Assembly (NCBI GenBank): GCA_016081115.2 | Contig: CM071930.1 | Coordinates: 6,925,419 to 6,989,418, forward strand | Length of the DNA: 64,000 nucleotides | From: Rehmannia glutinosa | Taxonomy: Eukaryota > Streptophyta > Magnoliopsida > Lamiales > Orobanchaceae | Direction: 5' to 3' | Shown here: one piece after another, positions 22,564 through 34,463 of the stretch | How the letters are laid out: each line of letters starts with the position of its first letter | Numbering within the stretch: the first letter of the stretch is position 1 | Translations under genes and position numbers: made by a program | Notes under the pieces: model-generated | The model's input: only the letters and a program-made list of their open reading frames with translations | Databases searched by the model: none | Told to the model about the DNA's origin: nothing

Positions 22564-25500
22564 CTAGTATTCCACCCGTGCGATGCACGGATTGTGTATA
22601 AAAAAAATATATTTAATTTTTAGAGATAATGAATTAAATTTCGATGAATAATTAAAATATAAATTCAAAGAAAAATAGATTAAATATTACAGAATTAAAT
22701 AATAGGGCACACCAAAAACCAATTAGTTAAAAAAACGCATACGTTAAGAATTACTTTTATTTGAAGTAGGAATAATTCATGGACAAAATTAAAAATGATT
22801 CATTTATGCCAACAAATTAGGCCAAGGGCTACCTTTTGGACCAAAAATTGAGGCCCAAATACATGCTGGATCGGATAAACAAACAAAAACAAAAATGAAG
22901 ATAGAAATACAAAAGTTTAATTGGGCCAAAAATAAAAAGGTGAAAAAAGATAATTGTAGGCCTAATTGATATGTTGTGGTCTGTAATTTAAGGCCCAAAA
23001 TGGCTAATAAAACTCACACGCCCACAAAACCACACACTTGCTCCGCCTCGTTCATATCATTTCTGAAGAGAAGAAATTTTGAAGAGACACACACTCCGCC
23101 AGCAAAATTGTTGTTTTTCACTTTTGTTTCTATTTTTTCGTCTATTTCATCGACCGAAATCAGAAACCATTTTCTTTTGTCCGAAAATTTGGGTAACTTC
23201 TGATCAAAAAAAAAAAAAAGATGAAAGTTTTACCGATAGATGCATACATATCAGATCTAGATATCTTGTTCAGCCTGCGGTTGTTCGTTCTTTTCATGTA
23301 CGTGCTTCAGGTATGCGTATCCAACCCAAAAAAAGGTAAAACTCGTATATATATTTTTTCACTACGGTGTGGCCCAATTTATAACGTTTTTCCGACAAAA
23401 AATACATAAGAAATACTAATTTTTAGGGTTTTTCCAGGCATACATTTTTCGTACCATTTATTATTATTTTTTCTTTTTCCATATATATGCTATGGAACAG
23501 TTTTTCAACCCCCCCAAAAAAAAATTCTGATCTGCATCTTTTTCTATCAGATGTGATTATGTGGTTTTTCTTTCCTTTTTTTTTTGTATTTTTCATTTGC
23601 ATATATATGCTTTGGGTATGGTTTCCAACCCAAAAAATCTCATATCTATATTTTTCTATTAGATCTGATTATGTGCTCAAACTTTTGGGTTCAATCCTGA
23701 AAATATATGGTTAGGAACTCAGATAAAGTATATCATTTGTATTAATCAATCACTATTACCATTTTTTTTTCAATGAATGACTTCTTGGTGCTGCTTATGT
23801 TTGCTTTTTTTTTTTTTTTGTCTTTTGCATCTACTTCTTGAATCTCCATACAATAAACTAAGGAATATCAAATATTTTTTTTTGTTGATTATCATTTTGT
23901 TCATATCTTTTACTAAGCAAAATGCATTAGAACACATCCAACACAGAGTCGTTGTGGGAAGTGCTGATTTATTTCCATACATTCACAAAACTCGAGCAAG
24001 TTTTTTTCTTTTCCACTTTCTACACTCACCCGCCACATATGGCTGAATTGATTTTTTTGGGACATCTCCTAAATCATTATAATATAATATGATGATGTTA
24101 TCCCTTAAAATTTTTTTAGGTAATAATTTTGAACTATTAAACTTGCTAAAAAGCAGCCTAAGAAACCACTTGTAATAGAGTAAAAAATGGTTTAAAAGCA
24201 TAATTACAAAACATATTAAGAAAAATCTTTCTCAAACTCAACAGCGAAAATCCAACTATGTTAAAAAAACAATATTACAGAACATTTGAAAAAAAAAAGA
24301 TACATAACATCTAAGACAAAAACACCACTGAAAATACCAGTTATGCATTATGGACTAAAAACATTTGAGCTGCGGAAAATTGAACTACATATTAGTGTTA
24401 GGAAATTCAACAAAAAAAAAAACACAACCTTCTAAACTTTTTGTTACATTGCACAAAGCAGAACCAAAAGAAGAAAAAAAAAAGAATTGTATAAACAACT
24501 GAAAAGTAGGTTTATACATGCCTCAATGTTCTGAAACATGTACTCTGGGCTAATAGATAGCCAATACTATTTATTTTTATATCTCATATCGTATTGGATA
24601 TATCTCATTCTATGTTCCCAAATACACTTCTATTAATTACCATTGGATATCCTATAAACTTTCCTTAGAAATATATTTTATTTACATCTATAATGCTTAC
24701 TTTTTAGATCTTCCATTTTTCTTATTACCCAAGAATAACAATTTTTGTATAAGTATTTTTCCATTCAGCATAGTATATTGGTTCATAGATTTTGCTAACT
24801 TTAATTTAAAAATATTACAAACTTAAATTTCAGCAAGGATAATCAAGGGTGGACAAATCATTATGATTGTCAGGTACGAACATTTGTACAGTTCATTTAA
24901 ATCACTATACATGTTCATTGGAATACATTTCAGTTCACAAAAAAAAAAAAAAAAACATGGGTGTTTTTAAATACATTCAGTTCATTTAAAAGCATACTGA
25001 CATTTCTTTTCTGTCTTCAACTGTGTTAAGGGGAAACTAACCTACTGGAAATGTGTGGGACTCTACTGACCATGCTGGGCCCAATATGTCGTGCCCTGAT
25101 ATGCAAGGTGATGTTTATTGTGTTAGTATTTTAATTAAATAAAATTCAATAATCGTTTTCTTATATTCAACCATTGGACTGTGGACTGTGGTTGTTTTTT
25201 TTATCATGTATATTTTTATTTCAACTTCACAGAAAAGTTAAATAAATCTATTAATTCATTGCACTGCCGTATTATGAAATTACAATTACAAAGTATCTGA
25301 AAAACACATTAAGAAAACATCAATCAAAAACAACAATAAAACTACAACTATTTGAAATAAACCATTTTCTAAATATGCATTATGTACTAAAACAGTGGAG
25401 CTTAAAAAACAAACTATGAAACATCTAAAAACAGCTAAACATAAAACATCTATGTAAAGAACAACATTGAAAATACTAATTATGTCTGATTGATTTAAAA

Positions 25501-26741
25501 CATCGGAACTATAGAATACAAAACTACATAGTACAGTACATGTTAATAGAACTGAAAAAGATAAAAAAAAAAAGGGAAACCTATTAACCTTAATTTACAT
25601 TGCACAAAACAGAAATACAAAAAAATTAAAAAAACAAAGCACTGGTAAAACTCAACTGAAAAGTTTGGGTAAACATACCTCAATATCATGAAATTTGCAC
25701 TCCAGACTAAAATTTTTGGAGGATCTCCATATGCAGCATGTACACTGCATAATCTAGATAATCTAGATACAGACAGTCTGACTGAAAATACTAATTATCC
25801 ATTCTAGTCTAATAGCTAAACAAAACATAAATACGTTTGACTGTTAGCAGAACTTCAAAAAAAGGACAAACTTATAGACTTTATTTTGCATTGCACAAAA
25901 CAGACAAAAGAAAAAGAAAGAGAACAATAAAAACACAACTGAAAGTTGTGTATGCTCTTTATACTGAAAAACTCGAGCTATCTCTATTTACAGGTTCAGT
26001 GCGTGCATAAACCAGTCGGACTCTGAGCACCCAGTACATCCTCGTGCGCTGATATGGTCTTAATCAATGTAAACATCGAGCAATTCTTGTAGATGTGTTT
26101 TGATTTACAGTTATAAGCAACTTATTGGATGTACTGTTTGATTGCGCGTTTGAAGCCTATTTATACCAGAAGGTCTAAAGAAAAGAAAGAGAGATTATTA
26201 TGATAATCCATTTAGCTTCCCAAAATTGTTTTTTTCTCTTTCGGTTATTGTGTTAGCCCATTATCACTTAGCTGCCCAAGACATACTTTTTCTCGGTTAT
26301 TGTGTTAGCCCATTATTATGATATTTATTTATAAGTTTTTTTAAAAAGGTATTTATTTATAACCGGATAATAAAGAAAGAAAAAAAAAGAACAAAATAAA
26401 TAATTAATAGTTTTAGATATCCAAGAAGTATCAATTAATTTAAGTTACCGTATCACATACACCGAAGCAAACCTTTGAATTTTGTAGGTAGACCAAGACA
26501 AAAGCTAGTCACAATTAATTATTAAATCTCCAAGATCAATATGTATTTAATTATTTTTTTGAATTTGAATTTGAATTTAAATTAATGAGGCTGCAGAATC
26601 TATGAAAAAGTTAGTGTTTTTAACCTTTTATTATATTTTTTTATTTTTATCCTTTTTTCAAGGCTTTCCAAAATTGGAAATATATTTTTGGCGGGATTTT
26701 TCTATTAATGGAATACTATCTTGTTTTTATATATATATAGA
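22564..26741 (-). mobile_element. Helitron, 4.2 kb, inserted inside the CACTA element
   Basis: In minus orientation it starts TCTATATATATATAAAAACA at 26,741 and ends with a 6-bp-stem hairpin (22,576-22,590, CCGTGC/GCACGG) followed by CTAG at 22,564-22,567. It sits between A (22,563) and T (26,742), the Helitron insertion rule. No Rep/helicase frame is visible, so it is non-autonomous. Inside I see A-rich modules and a plus-strand leader-like stretch (23,000-23,310) that could be captured gene sequence, but I do not recognise it. Confidence 0.78.
24230..25960. repeat. Degenerate internal modules of the Helitron
   Basis: Phrases recur in order: gaaaatac(c/t)a(g/a)ttat, then gaactac or aaactaca, then ttacattgcacaaa(g/a)cag, near 24,330-24,470, 25,470-25,610 and 25,780-25,900. 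A second pair of related blocks is at about 25,060-25,110 (gcccaatatgtcgtgccctgatatg) and 26,020-26,060 (acccagtacatcctcgtgcgctgatatg). These look like diverged tandem duplications. No frame runs through them. Confidence 0.5.
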
Positions 26742-28044
26742 TATGTAACACTTATATATAACAATTTTAAATAAGTAATACTTCTTAAGTATCACTTTTC
26801 TTCTTATTTCTTTTGTAAAACAAATAGGTATCACTTTAATTAAACAATACTCTAGGTATCACTATATTTTATTAAATGGAACACTTTTTTTGGTTATAAT
26901 TTAGTAACACAAAATTACATAGCTTTCATTAAATCATGAGAACAATTTATTCAACTACTTGATATCACAAAATAGGTGAAGACAATAGCAGTTACTAAAC
27001 ATAAAAATTGTAGACATTATGTACTATTTGTTTATTGAATTTTTATTCTTTATAAAGTCTTTTTATTTTTCATTAGATTTTTTTAATTTTTTAAGGAAGT
27101 AATTAATTACTTTGCAATACCGCGAAAAATCCATAGGAAATATTATGTTATTAATTCCGTCGCAATACCGCGAAAAATATTATGTTCATTGATAACCTTT
27201 TCTTATTTTTTTTTTAACTTTTTTGGAAGATATTTACCATTGAAAATTGATGATGTCAGTAATTACTTAAGATTTATTTTGGAAGAAACCTTTTACATTA
27301 CATATTTTTTAATTTTATTTTTTACTATTTAATTTGTTGGAATATTAATCCCATATTTTTAGGTTTTTTATTTTTAAAGATGAAAAATTAATCAATCAAT
27401 AATTTTATTTTATATATTTTTGTATATTTTATTTTTATTATGTCCTTTAATATAATATAATATGATTTTTAATATATATATACTATATAATATAAATTTT
27501 AATATATATATATATATAGTGTATAATATAATTTTTAAAATATTATATAATATAATCTTTACTACATAAAGTATATAATATAATTATAATATGTGTGTAG
27601 TGTGTGTATAACAATGCAGAAGTTGTAATAAAAATTAACTTAGCTTAGTGACAAATTATCACCTCCACACATAACAAGTCTCGGGTCCGAAGCTCTTTGG
27701 GTCAAAATGACAAAGCGCTGTAAAAGGTACTATATAAGATTCAAATGTAACACTCTAGAATTTATTTTTGTTAAAAGTGTTAGAAATTGAAAAAATGCTA
27801 CAAAAAAGTGTTATATAAGATTCTTTAGAATTGTTTCTTCAAAGTGATACAAATAAAGAACTTAATGTAAGATTTAGAAAAAGAGTCACTAAAAACTATT
27901 AAAAGTGATACCTTAGACTATAGGTAGCACGAGCAACGGAGCAAGTGGATCACCATAAAAAGTGCTACCTAATGTCAATAATAGCATTTTATGGCTATTA
28001 GGTAACTTTTTTGGGTATTACCTTATGTCACTTATGTAGTAGTG

Positions 28045-28196
28045 TATATAAAGAACTCTTTATTAGGATTGTGGTGCTCATGTCAAATCAGTCGTTCACT
28101 CATCTCATTTTTTTCATCTCATTTGTCCGATTTGAATTCACTTTTCTATTTGTTTCTTGATAATTCATGTGATGATTATTAACATTTGACAACTAA
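28045..28196. other. Short spacer between two CACTA elements
   Basis: About 150 bases of AT-rich sequence separate the right end of one CACTA element from the left end of the next. No feature seen. Confidence 0.6.
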
Positions 28197-30320
28197 TTAC
28201 CACAAGAAAACTGTAAAATAGCTACGGATTTTAGCAACGGAACGAGTCCGTTGCTAACTTGCGACGGAATAGCAACGAAATTTCTACGGAAATAGGCATT
28301 TTAAACTAAAAGAATATAACAACGAATCAGCAACGGCTTAGCTACGGAAATTAATGACGGATCAGTATTTCGCTTCGATAAAACCGCAAATAAGGCTCCA
28401 AATTTACCGCGCAATATTTGCGACGGAATAGCAACGGTATAGCTACAACCTTTAGCAACGGATATTTAGCCGTAGCTACTAGCAACGGAAATTTCCGTTG
28501 TTATGTTTATTATAAAAGAATGGCAGCGTTTCATCTAATTTTAACAACAAATTTTATATCTGTTAAGAATTAACGACGGATTGGCCGTCGCCAATTCTCT
28601 TCCATAGTAACTACGGATATCATATCCGTCGCGAGATTTCAATTTAGTTTCATTGTTTTAAACGCGGGTTCTTTTTTTAAGATTGTTTTAGACGCTGGTT
28701 CTTTTTTTAAGAGTTGTTTTAGACGTGGGTTTAATTAGGCTTTAACACCTCTAATTTCCTTTCCCCTTCAACACCACGAACACTCCCGCTCGCCCACCGC
28801 CAGCATCCCCGCGTTGCCACCAGTGAGAATCAGCAGCCCCGTCCTACCATCCGTTCAGTTTTTAAGGTTTGTTTTTTTAATTGTTTTTCCTAATTTACGA
28901 ATTAGGGCTTGCGAGTAATGGATATCTCATGAAAAAATGATAGGCTCTGTTTAAATCACACCAATAGTTATGAACTTACTCTATTTGATGTAAGGATTCA
29001 ATGTTTTGAGTGTTTGGTGTTTTGAATTCAATGTGCTTCGCTGTGGCGCTATTTAAAAACTCTGGCTGGTTTTTTAGCTTCTTATATGATCTTGGTTGAA
29101 ATCAACTATGGCTAGAACCTAATGTTGTCATTCAAAGTTTTTGGGAATAAAAATAAATGTATCATACACAATTTGATTTATTTGGCTTCATCACATTCCC
29201 AGAACAGCCTGTTACGCATGCTCTTATCTTAGTAGTTGCCATTAGTTTATTGATACCAAATAATGTCTTGTACTGTTCTTACCTGGATTAGTGTTATATT
29301 TTTGTGTCAGATTCTTTTATGCTTTGAATTTCCATGCATATAGATTGACGAAATGAATAAGTTTGGGAGGTTTAATCTGCATAAAACTTTTCAATTCATC
29401 TATTTTCTTATGATCTGGAGATATGCATATTATCTCAAGTGATGGCAGAATTCAGCATCTACAGAGCTTCAGTGTGTCATATAACTGCTGCCTTATCTGT
29501 ATGTGGGTGGGGCAAGAGCGTTTACTTTTTTGGCAGGGATTTATGTTAGTTTACTGGCTATGTAATTTCGTAGTCTATTATATTGTCTTTGAAGTGTAAA
29601 ATGAGTATGTATGCAGATAGTTGGCCATCACAGTAATGTTCGTATGGAGTTTGATGGATTTACTTCTATTTGAAGCTGTGTTGAGCCCTTGTGCAAAGGG
29701 TAATTTTGGGAGTGTTTGGAAGGACTGTTTCTGGGTTTTTGAACTGAAAGTTTTATTGTTTATGTACTGAACTAACATTTAGAGTTGGGTGATTTTCTTT
29801 TTTCATTCAAGCTTGAATTTGTTTTGTGGAAGGGATAAGATGTTGTAGTTGGAGGAAAGCTTTTAATTTGTACTCAGCTAAGTGGAAAATAACACATAAA
29901 TATAGTCTCAGAAAGAGTTTGACTAGGAAAATTTTGTGGGAATATATCCAGATGTGCATAAATTAAAAACAAATCAGATATTTTTTAAAAACAAAAATCA
30001 AGATATGCATAAATTAGTTTTTACTCTTTTAATTCTTTTAGTTTTTTTAAGCATTGCTGAGTTTGTTTCTGGATCTAAATTTGTTTTTGTCTGTTATTTG
30101 ATTCACTGATCCTCAAAAACTAAAATTTTAGCAATGTCCTATCATTGACTGATATTTAGCATTTTGTATATTGATGGCCATTTATCGGAATTAGAGGAGT
30201 TCTCTGTTATTGGGTAGCATCATTTACTATTGGTTTTTGCATAAGTATGTGTTTTCTGAGAGTTAGGGCCGAGATGCACAAGTCTTTAGTATGTGTTTTT
30301 GTATGTGTTTTCAACGCCTC

Positions 30321-30389
30321 CACCCTGAAGGATACACCTGGAAGAATGTGTCGACCGAATATAGGGAGGGTTACTTCGAGGAGTTTAAG
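30321..30389 (+). pseudogene. CACTA transposase-associated exon fragment
   Basis: One frame reads HPEGYTWKNVSTEYREGYF then EEFK and is followed directly by gtaaat, a good splice donor. The PEGYTWK...EEFK text resembles the N-terminal part of the plant Ptta/En/Spm (TNPA-like) transposase domain. The rest of the domain is not found downstream, so this is one surviving exon of a degraded gene. Confidence 0.6.
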
Positions 30390-30597
30390 GTAAATTTATC
30401 CTACAGTTTTCTGTTCCATTTGATCTTCTGGGGATTTTTCCTAGTTTAGTCAGCATAATCATGTCTACTAGTTAATCATGGCAGATAGTATATTTTCTAG
30501 TGAAAAAAGTTATGATTTTTATGAATGTTGGAGTTGTGGAGTGTGAATTAATGGAGTGGTGGGATGATGATGATGAGCTTGTGAACTTAGCTGTCAC

Positions 30598-30622
30598 GGT
30601 GTGTGTGTGTGTGTGTGTGTGT
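30598..30622. repeat. (GT)n microsatellite
   Basis: About twelve GT units inside the CACTA element. Simple repeat. Confidence 0.9.
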
Positions 30623-31241
30623 TTTATTTCTTGGTCCAGAAAATATAAAGAAGGAAAAAAATAAAGATTTGAATTTGGATAGTCTCAAATGCTTTGTATG
30701 ATTTTTTATTAGGTCTAGTCTATTGAGTGGATATGATAACAGGTGATCAACCGCAAAATAAATAGCTTATAGAACCATTCAAACAGGCTATTCTCTCTAT
30801 GTTCGGCTCTCGGCTCGTTTATACCCCTAGCAATAATTCTATTTTTTTAATAAGTTGGAGCATCTAGCAATAATTTTGTTAATTACGCCTTTTGTTGTCT
30901 GCGTGAGAGACTTGCATTCTTGATTAAGACTGTATTGTTACTGTTATATTGTATTTTATATGCAAAATAGGCAAAAGTGCTGCTGTCCTATGAAAATCTT
31001 CTGGGAATTATTTGTGGTGGACAAGCTAAAATAGCAAAGATCCAAAACTACAATACTAGCCCATTACGTATATTTTTTTGTTTAATCTAGAATTACGTTG
31101 AAACCCCACAATTTTGATTAAACTACTGATTCTGACTCTTACTTCTTTTAATATAATGCTACATTAGGCCTCCTGTTAGCTTCTGATGTGAAAAAAATGG
31201 TAATGTAACCAAAAAAAATGTAAATTCCTATTTGCATTTTG

Positions 31242-31391
31242 ATGGAGGATATGCGGACGAAAATCCGAACGAAGATGGAGCAGATGCGAGCACATATGCG
31301 CATGATGATGGACAAGCTACGCCGCCAAGCTCAATCGCCTCCTACTGATCCTCCTATTGGTGGTGCTTCTGGTGCTGCTAGTCATTCTTAG
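31242..31391 (+). pseudogene. CACTA transposase last-exon fragment
   Basis: A 49-codon frame ends in TAG. It begins MEDMRTKIRTKMEQMRAHMR, continues MMMDKLRRQ and has a Pro/Gly/Ala-rich tail ending ASHS. Met/Gln/Arg-rich helices followed by a Pro-rich tail are typical of the C-terminus of the smaller En/Spm proteins. It is 850 bases after the other exon fragment on the same strand and probably belonged to the same gene. Confidence 0.5.
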
Positions 31392-31994
31392 ATGTTGCTT
31401 TTTATTGTATTTTGCGTATTGAAGTGTAACTTGTTTTGACGTCATTAATTGTAGTTTACATTGCGTTTTGATTCGACAATGTGACGAATATTTTTTGTTA
31501 TATTAGACTGTGATTTCTGGTTTATTTTATAGTTTGAGTTTAAATTATTGCGCGCGCACATATATGTTACATGAAATTATAGTGTAATCATTATTTATTT
31601 TTTTTAAAAAAAATATTAACGACGGAAATAAACCGTCACTAATATGAATGGCCATAAATTAAATTAGCAACGGAATTTCCGTCATTAAATTAGCTACGGA
31701 ATTTCCGTTATTAAATTAGCTACGGAATTTCCGTTACTAAACTGTTGTTATATTGGTTGTACAGTATATATCGTCGCGTCCATTAATAGCCACGGACTGT
31801 TTTATCTAGCAACGGAAATTTCCGTAGCAATATTAGCGACGGCTCTGTTTTCCGTCGTTAGCTATTTAGCGACCAGCGTTTTAACGACGGATATGTTCTG
31901 TAGCTAATCCGTTGCTAAAAATGAATAGCGACGGATTTTTTATGTTTAGCAACGGATATTTCCGTCGCTATTTTTGACTTTTCTTGTAGTGTAA

Positions 31995-33490
31995 TTATAA
32001 TTTCTTTAAATAATAAATATAAAAGAATTCTCAACTCAAAATGCAATTATTGTCATTTTAGAACAAAGCGAAAAAAAAAAACCAACACCGTGATGCATGC
32101 GCATGCTTGTCTTCCCTCATATAGCTAGTCCACGAGGAAATCGCCTATTAAACCAAATTGAATGTTTCAAATTTTAGGGCATCCAATTTTCTTTCCATTT
32201 GTTTGGTCAAAGAGAGGCAAAAATCTTTCACGTTTCTCTCCATGTTGATAACATTAGATTCAATGGTTGACTATGGCTAATGTGATAGATGAGTGTTTGA
32301 GATGCTGGTTTATACCTATTTTCTAATAAAAAAATATGTAATATCATTTATAAATAGCCCTAGATTAATATTTCACAAAATAGTTAATTAGTGTTTTTGA
32401 TCTCTTGATCCCGTAGAATTTCGGATGAGAACTAGTCTGCAACACATAAAATAAAGTTAGGGGATCCATAGGGTCGTCCGAGGAAGGCACCTCTAATGTT
32501 CAAGTCAGTGATTCTAGGAGAATAATTACAGAGTACGAGAATATAATTCACAATAATTAATTGAATTCACTTGTAAATAGGATAAAATAATCTTTTATAA
32601 CTGAATTGATGAGTCATGAGTCTTGTAAGTTAAAGTGTGTTGTTTGGGCCGGTATGGGCCGCGTAGGCCAATGTAGGCCAATTTGTGCCTTGTTGCCCGG
32701 AGAATCATAACGTGGCCCAATAATTAATAATATTAGATAATTAATAAATAAATAAATTACATAATGACGATAATTATGAAAGGGCGGAATTTTATCCCCC
32801 AACAATCTCATTAATATTCACCGATATATTTGAGTATCAGATGTTTTTTTCAATTTGTTTTGACATTTCAACTAACCTAATATGGGCTCAGGTCGATTCC
32901 TTTTTCTTTTATTTTTCTTTTTATTTTTCTTTAGAAAAAGGCTCAGGCCGATTCTGAATCCAAGTAATACCTTCCAGAGTGTGCCAAATGTGACCAAATT
33001 TATTATTTTTTTTAAAAAAAAAAGGTGTTACTGATTTCCAAATCAATATTCTACAAGGGTAGATTAGTGAAATGAAATGATTGTCTCAGTAAGGAAATTT
33101 CACTTGCTTACGAACGAGTTATTTTGATTTGCACGTAATGTTCAATTTGTGATTTAGTACTTCCGTATCACCTTTAAATAGATTTGTTTTTCGTAAAACG
33201 AGGAATGGCCCAAATCCCCTTTAATTAGAATAAAAAAATCCTCAAAGAAAATTAAAATTGTGACTCGGCTGGTTAGAATACACAAATCGAAAGAATATAT
33301 CGCCTTCCTGATAACTTGCTTAAGATTGGAGAATCGAATAGTAGTCGTCAGTATTAAAGACTTCCAAATCCAAACAGAGGCTTGAGGTTCGATTTCCATG
33401 AATCCCTCAGCTCTCGCCTCCAGGATTAATACTTAAAAAGAAAAAAAAAAGAATTGTCTAAAATTGGTATATTTTTCTATTATGGACGGA
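31995..33490. other. Intergenic sequence without a recognised gene
   Basis: AT-rich, with homopolymer tracts and short frames only. I see no coding structure, terminal repeats or RNA genes. The 81-codon minus-strand frame at 33,154-33,399 shows no recognisable domain. Confidence 0.55.
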
Positions 33491-33496
33491 AATGGA

Positions 33497-33861
33497 TGTT
33501 GGAAATTTACCTCTCAAAAGACATAATTTTATTGATCACTCAAATATTACAAGACACACCTCACCACAACTTTACTTAAACCCAAATATTACTTAGAAGC
33601 TTTGCTTCTCACTCACTTGTTTTTCTTTCTTAACTTGATACAAAATGAACCAACAACACCACCTATTTATACTAAAACTTCATCTAGATCAATGGTTAAG
33701 ATTGATTCTCACCAACCTTAATCCAATGGTTATCTTTTATTTCCATCTACCACATTCACCTACCATATCCATCTACCACATTCACCTACCATACCAACAA
33801 TAAAATCAACTACAAAACTCAACTACCATAATTAATTATAAAATAAGTTTATAATTCAACA
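33497..33861 (-). repeat. copia 3' LTR (365 bp)
   Basis: Compared with the other LTR it differs at four positions (three transitions and one transversion). Just inside it, at 33,862-33,872, the minus strand reads TAAAGGGGAGT, the polypurine tract that primes plus-strand synthesis, so this LTR is the downstream one. Confidence 0.93.
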
Positions 33862-33892
33862 CTCCCCTTTAAACTTATTTTATAATTCCAAG

Positions 33893-34460
33893 TCAACTTC
33901 TCAATCTTGCAAAGTCTTCATACTTCAATGGCTTGGTAAAGATATCAGCAACTTGATCTTGCGACTTCACGTACTTTACTTGAACTTCTTCTCTAGCAAT
34001 GCATTCTCTGATATAATGGTACCGAGTATCAATATGCTTGCTCCGATTATGAAATACCGGATTCTTGGCCAAAGCTATTTGCCGACTTGTTATCAACATA
34101 AATCTCTGTTGGATCTTCTTGTGACATGCTTAATTTTTTTAACAAATTCCTTAGCCATATGCATGACTAACACATGATGTAGCCGCCACGCACTCGAACT
34201 TCACATGTTGAAAGAGTGACTATTGGTTGTTTCTTCGATGCCCAAGTGAAAGCAAAGATCTCCCATGAAAAATGTGAAGCGGGATTTGTACTTTTTCGAT
34301 CATCGATCTCCACCCAATCACTATCATTGTATCCAACTAGCTTATAATCATTAGAAATCGAATAAAGCAGACCAAAGTTGATGGTACCTTTTAGGTAACG
34401 AAGAATTCTCTTGGTCGCTTTGAAATGTGTGGTGGTTGGATTTTCCATATAGCGGCTCAC
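33893..34460 (-). pseudogene. copia RNase H
   Basis: Frames at 34,167-34,460 and 33,893-34,099 give KRILRYLKGTINFGLLY, GYNDSDWVEIDDRKST (first catalytic Asp region), FTWASKKQPIVTLSTCE and, in the tail, HNRSKHIDTRYHYIRECI and VKYVKSQDQVADIFTKPL. The order is that of copia RNase H ending at the polyprotein C-terminus. A frame change near 34,150 breaks it. It removes RNA from the RNA-DNA hybrid during replication. Confidence 0.85.
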
Positions 34461-34463
34461 AAG

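Larger units (their letters stand above)
16155..22691. repeat. Direct tandem duplication, unit 2 (6,537 bp)
   Basis: Second unit of the tandem pair, 23 bp shorter overall. By eye I count roughly fifty differences from unit 1, most of them 1-5 bp indels or swaps at CAG, CTG or CCG-containing words, separated by long identical stretches of up to about 500 bp. After 22,691 the sequence continues into the rest of the Helitron, which unit 1 lacks. Confidence 0.9.
22434..28044. mobile_element. CACTA (En/Spm) element with a nested Helitron
   Basis: The left terminus is CACAACAACATAAATGACAT and the right terminus, read on the minus strand, is CACTACTACATAAGTGACAT; both continue with AAGGTAATAC or TAGGTAATAC. 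The flanks are tat (22,431-22,433) and tat (28,045-28,047), the 3-bp duplication of CACTA elements. Subterminal motifs GTAACACTTTT and AGTGTTA recur at 22,490-22,560, 26,742-26,900 and 27,740-27,900. Removing the Helitron (22,564-26,741) leaves about 1.4 kb of element. No transposase is visible, so it is non-autonomous. Confidence 0.8.
28197..31991 (+). mobile_element. CACTA (En/Spm) element with transposase exon relics
   Basis: The right end reads TTTTCTTGTAGTG, i.e. CACTACAAGAAAA on the minus strand, and is followed by taa. The left end is degraded (accacaagaaaac), with taa at 28,194-28,196 as a possible duplication. Both subterminal regions are packed with GCAACGGA, GCGACGG and TAGCTACGG words in both orientations (28,210-28,640 and 31,620-31,975), the binding-site arrays of CACTA transposases. 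The interior holds two coding relics described separately and otherwise AT-rich intron-like sequence. Non-autonomous. Confidence 0.85.

Noticed and set aside
23221..23409. 62-codon + frame after a leader-like stretch in the Helitron
   Set aside because: It could be a captured exon (a gt follows cttcag near 23,310), but no family was recognised, so I only mention it within the Helitron entry.
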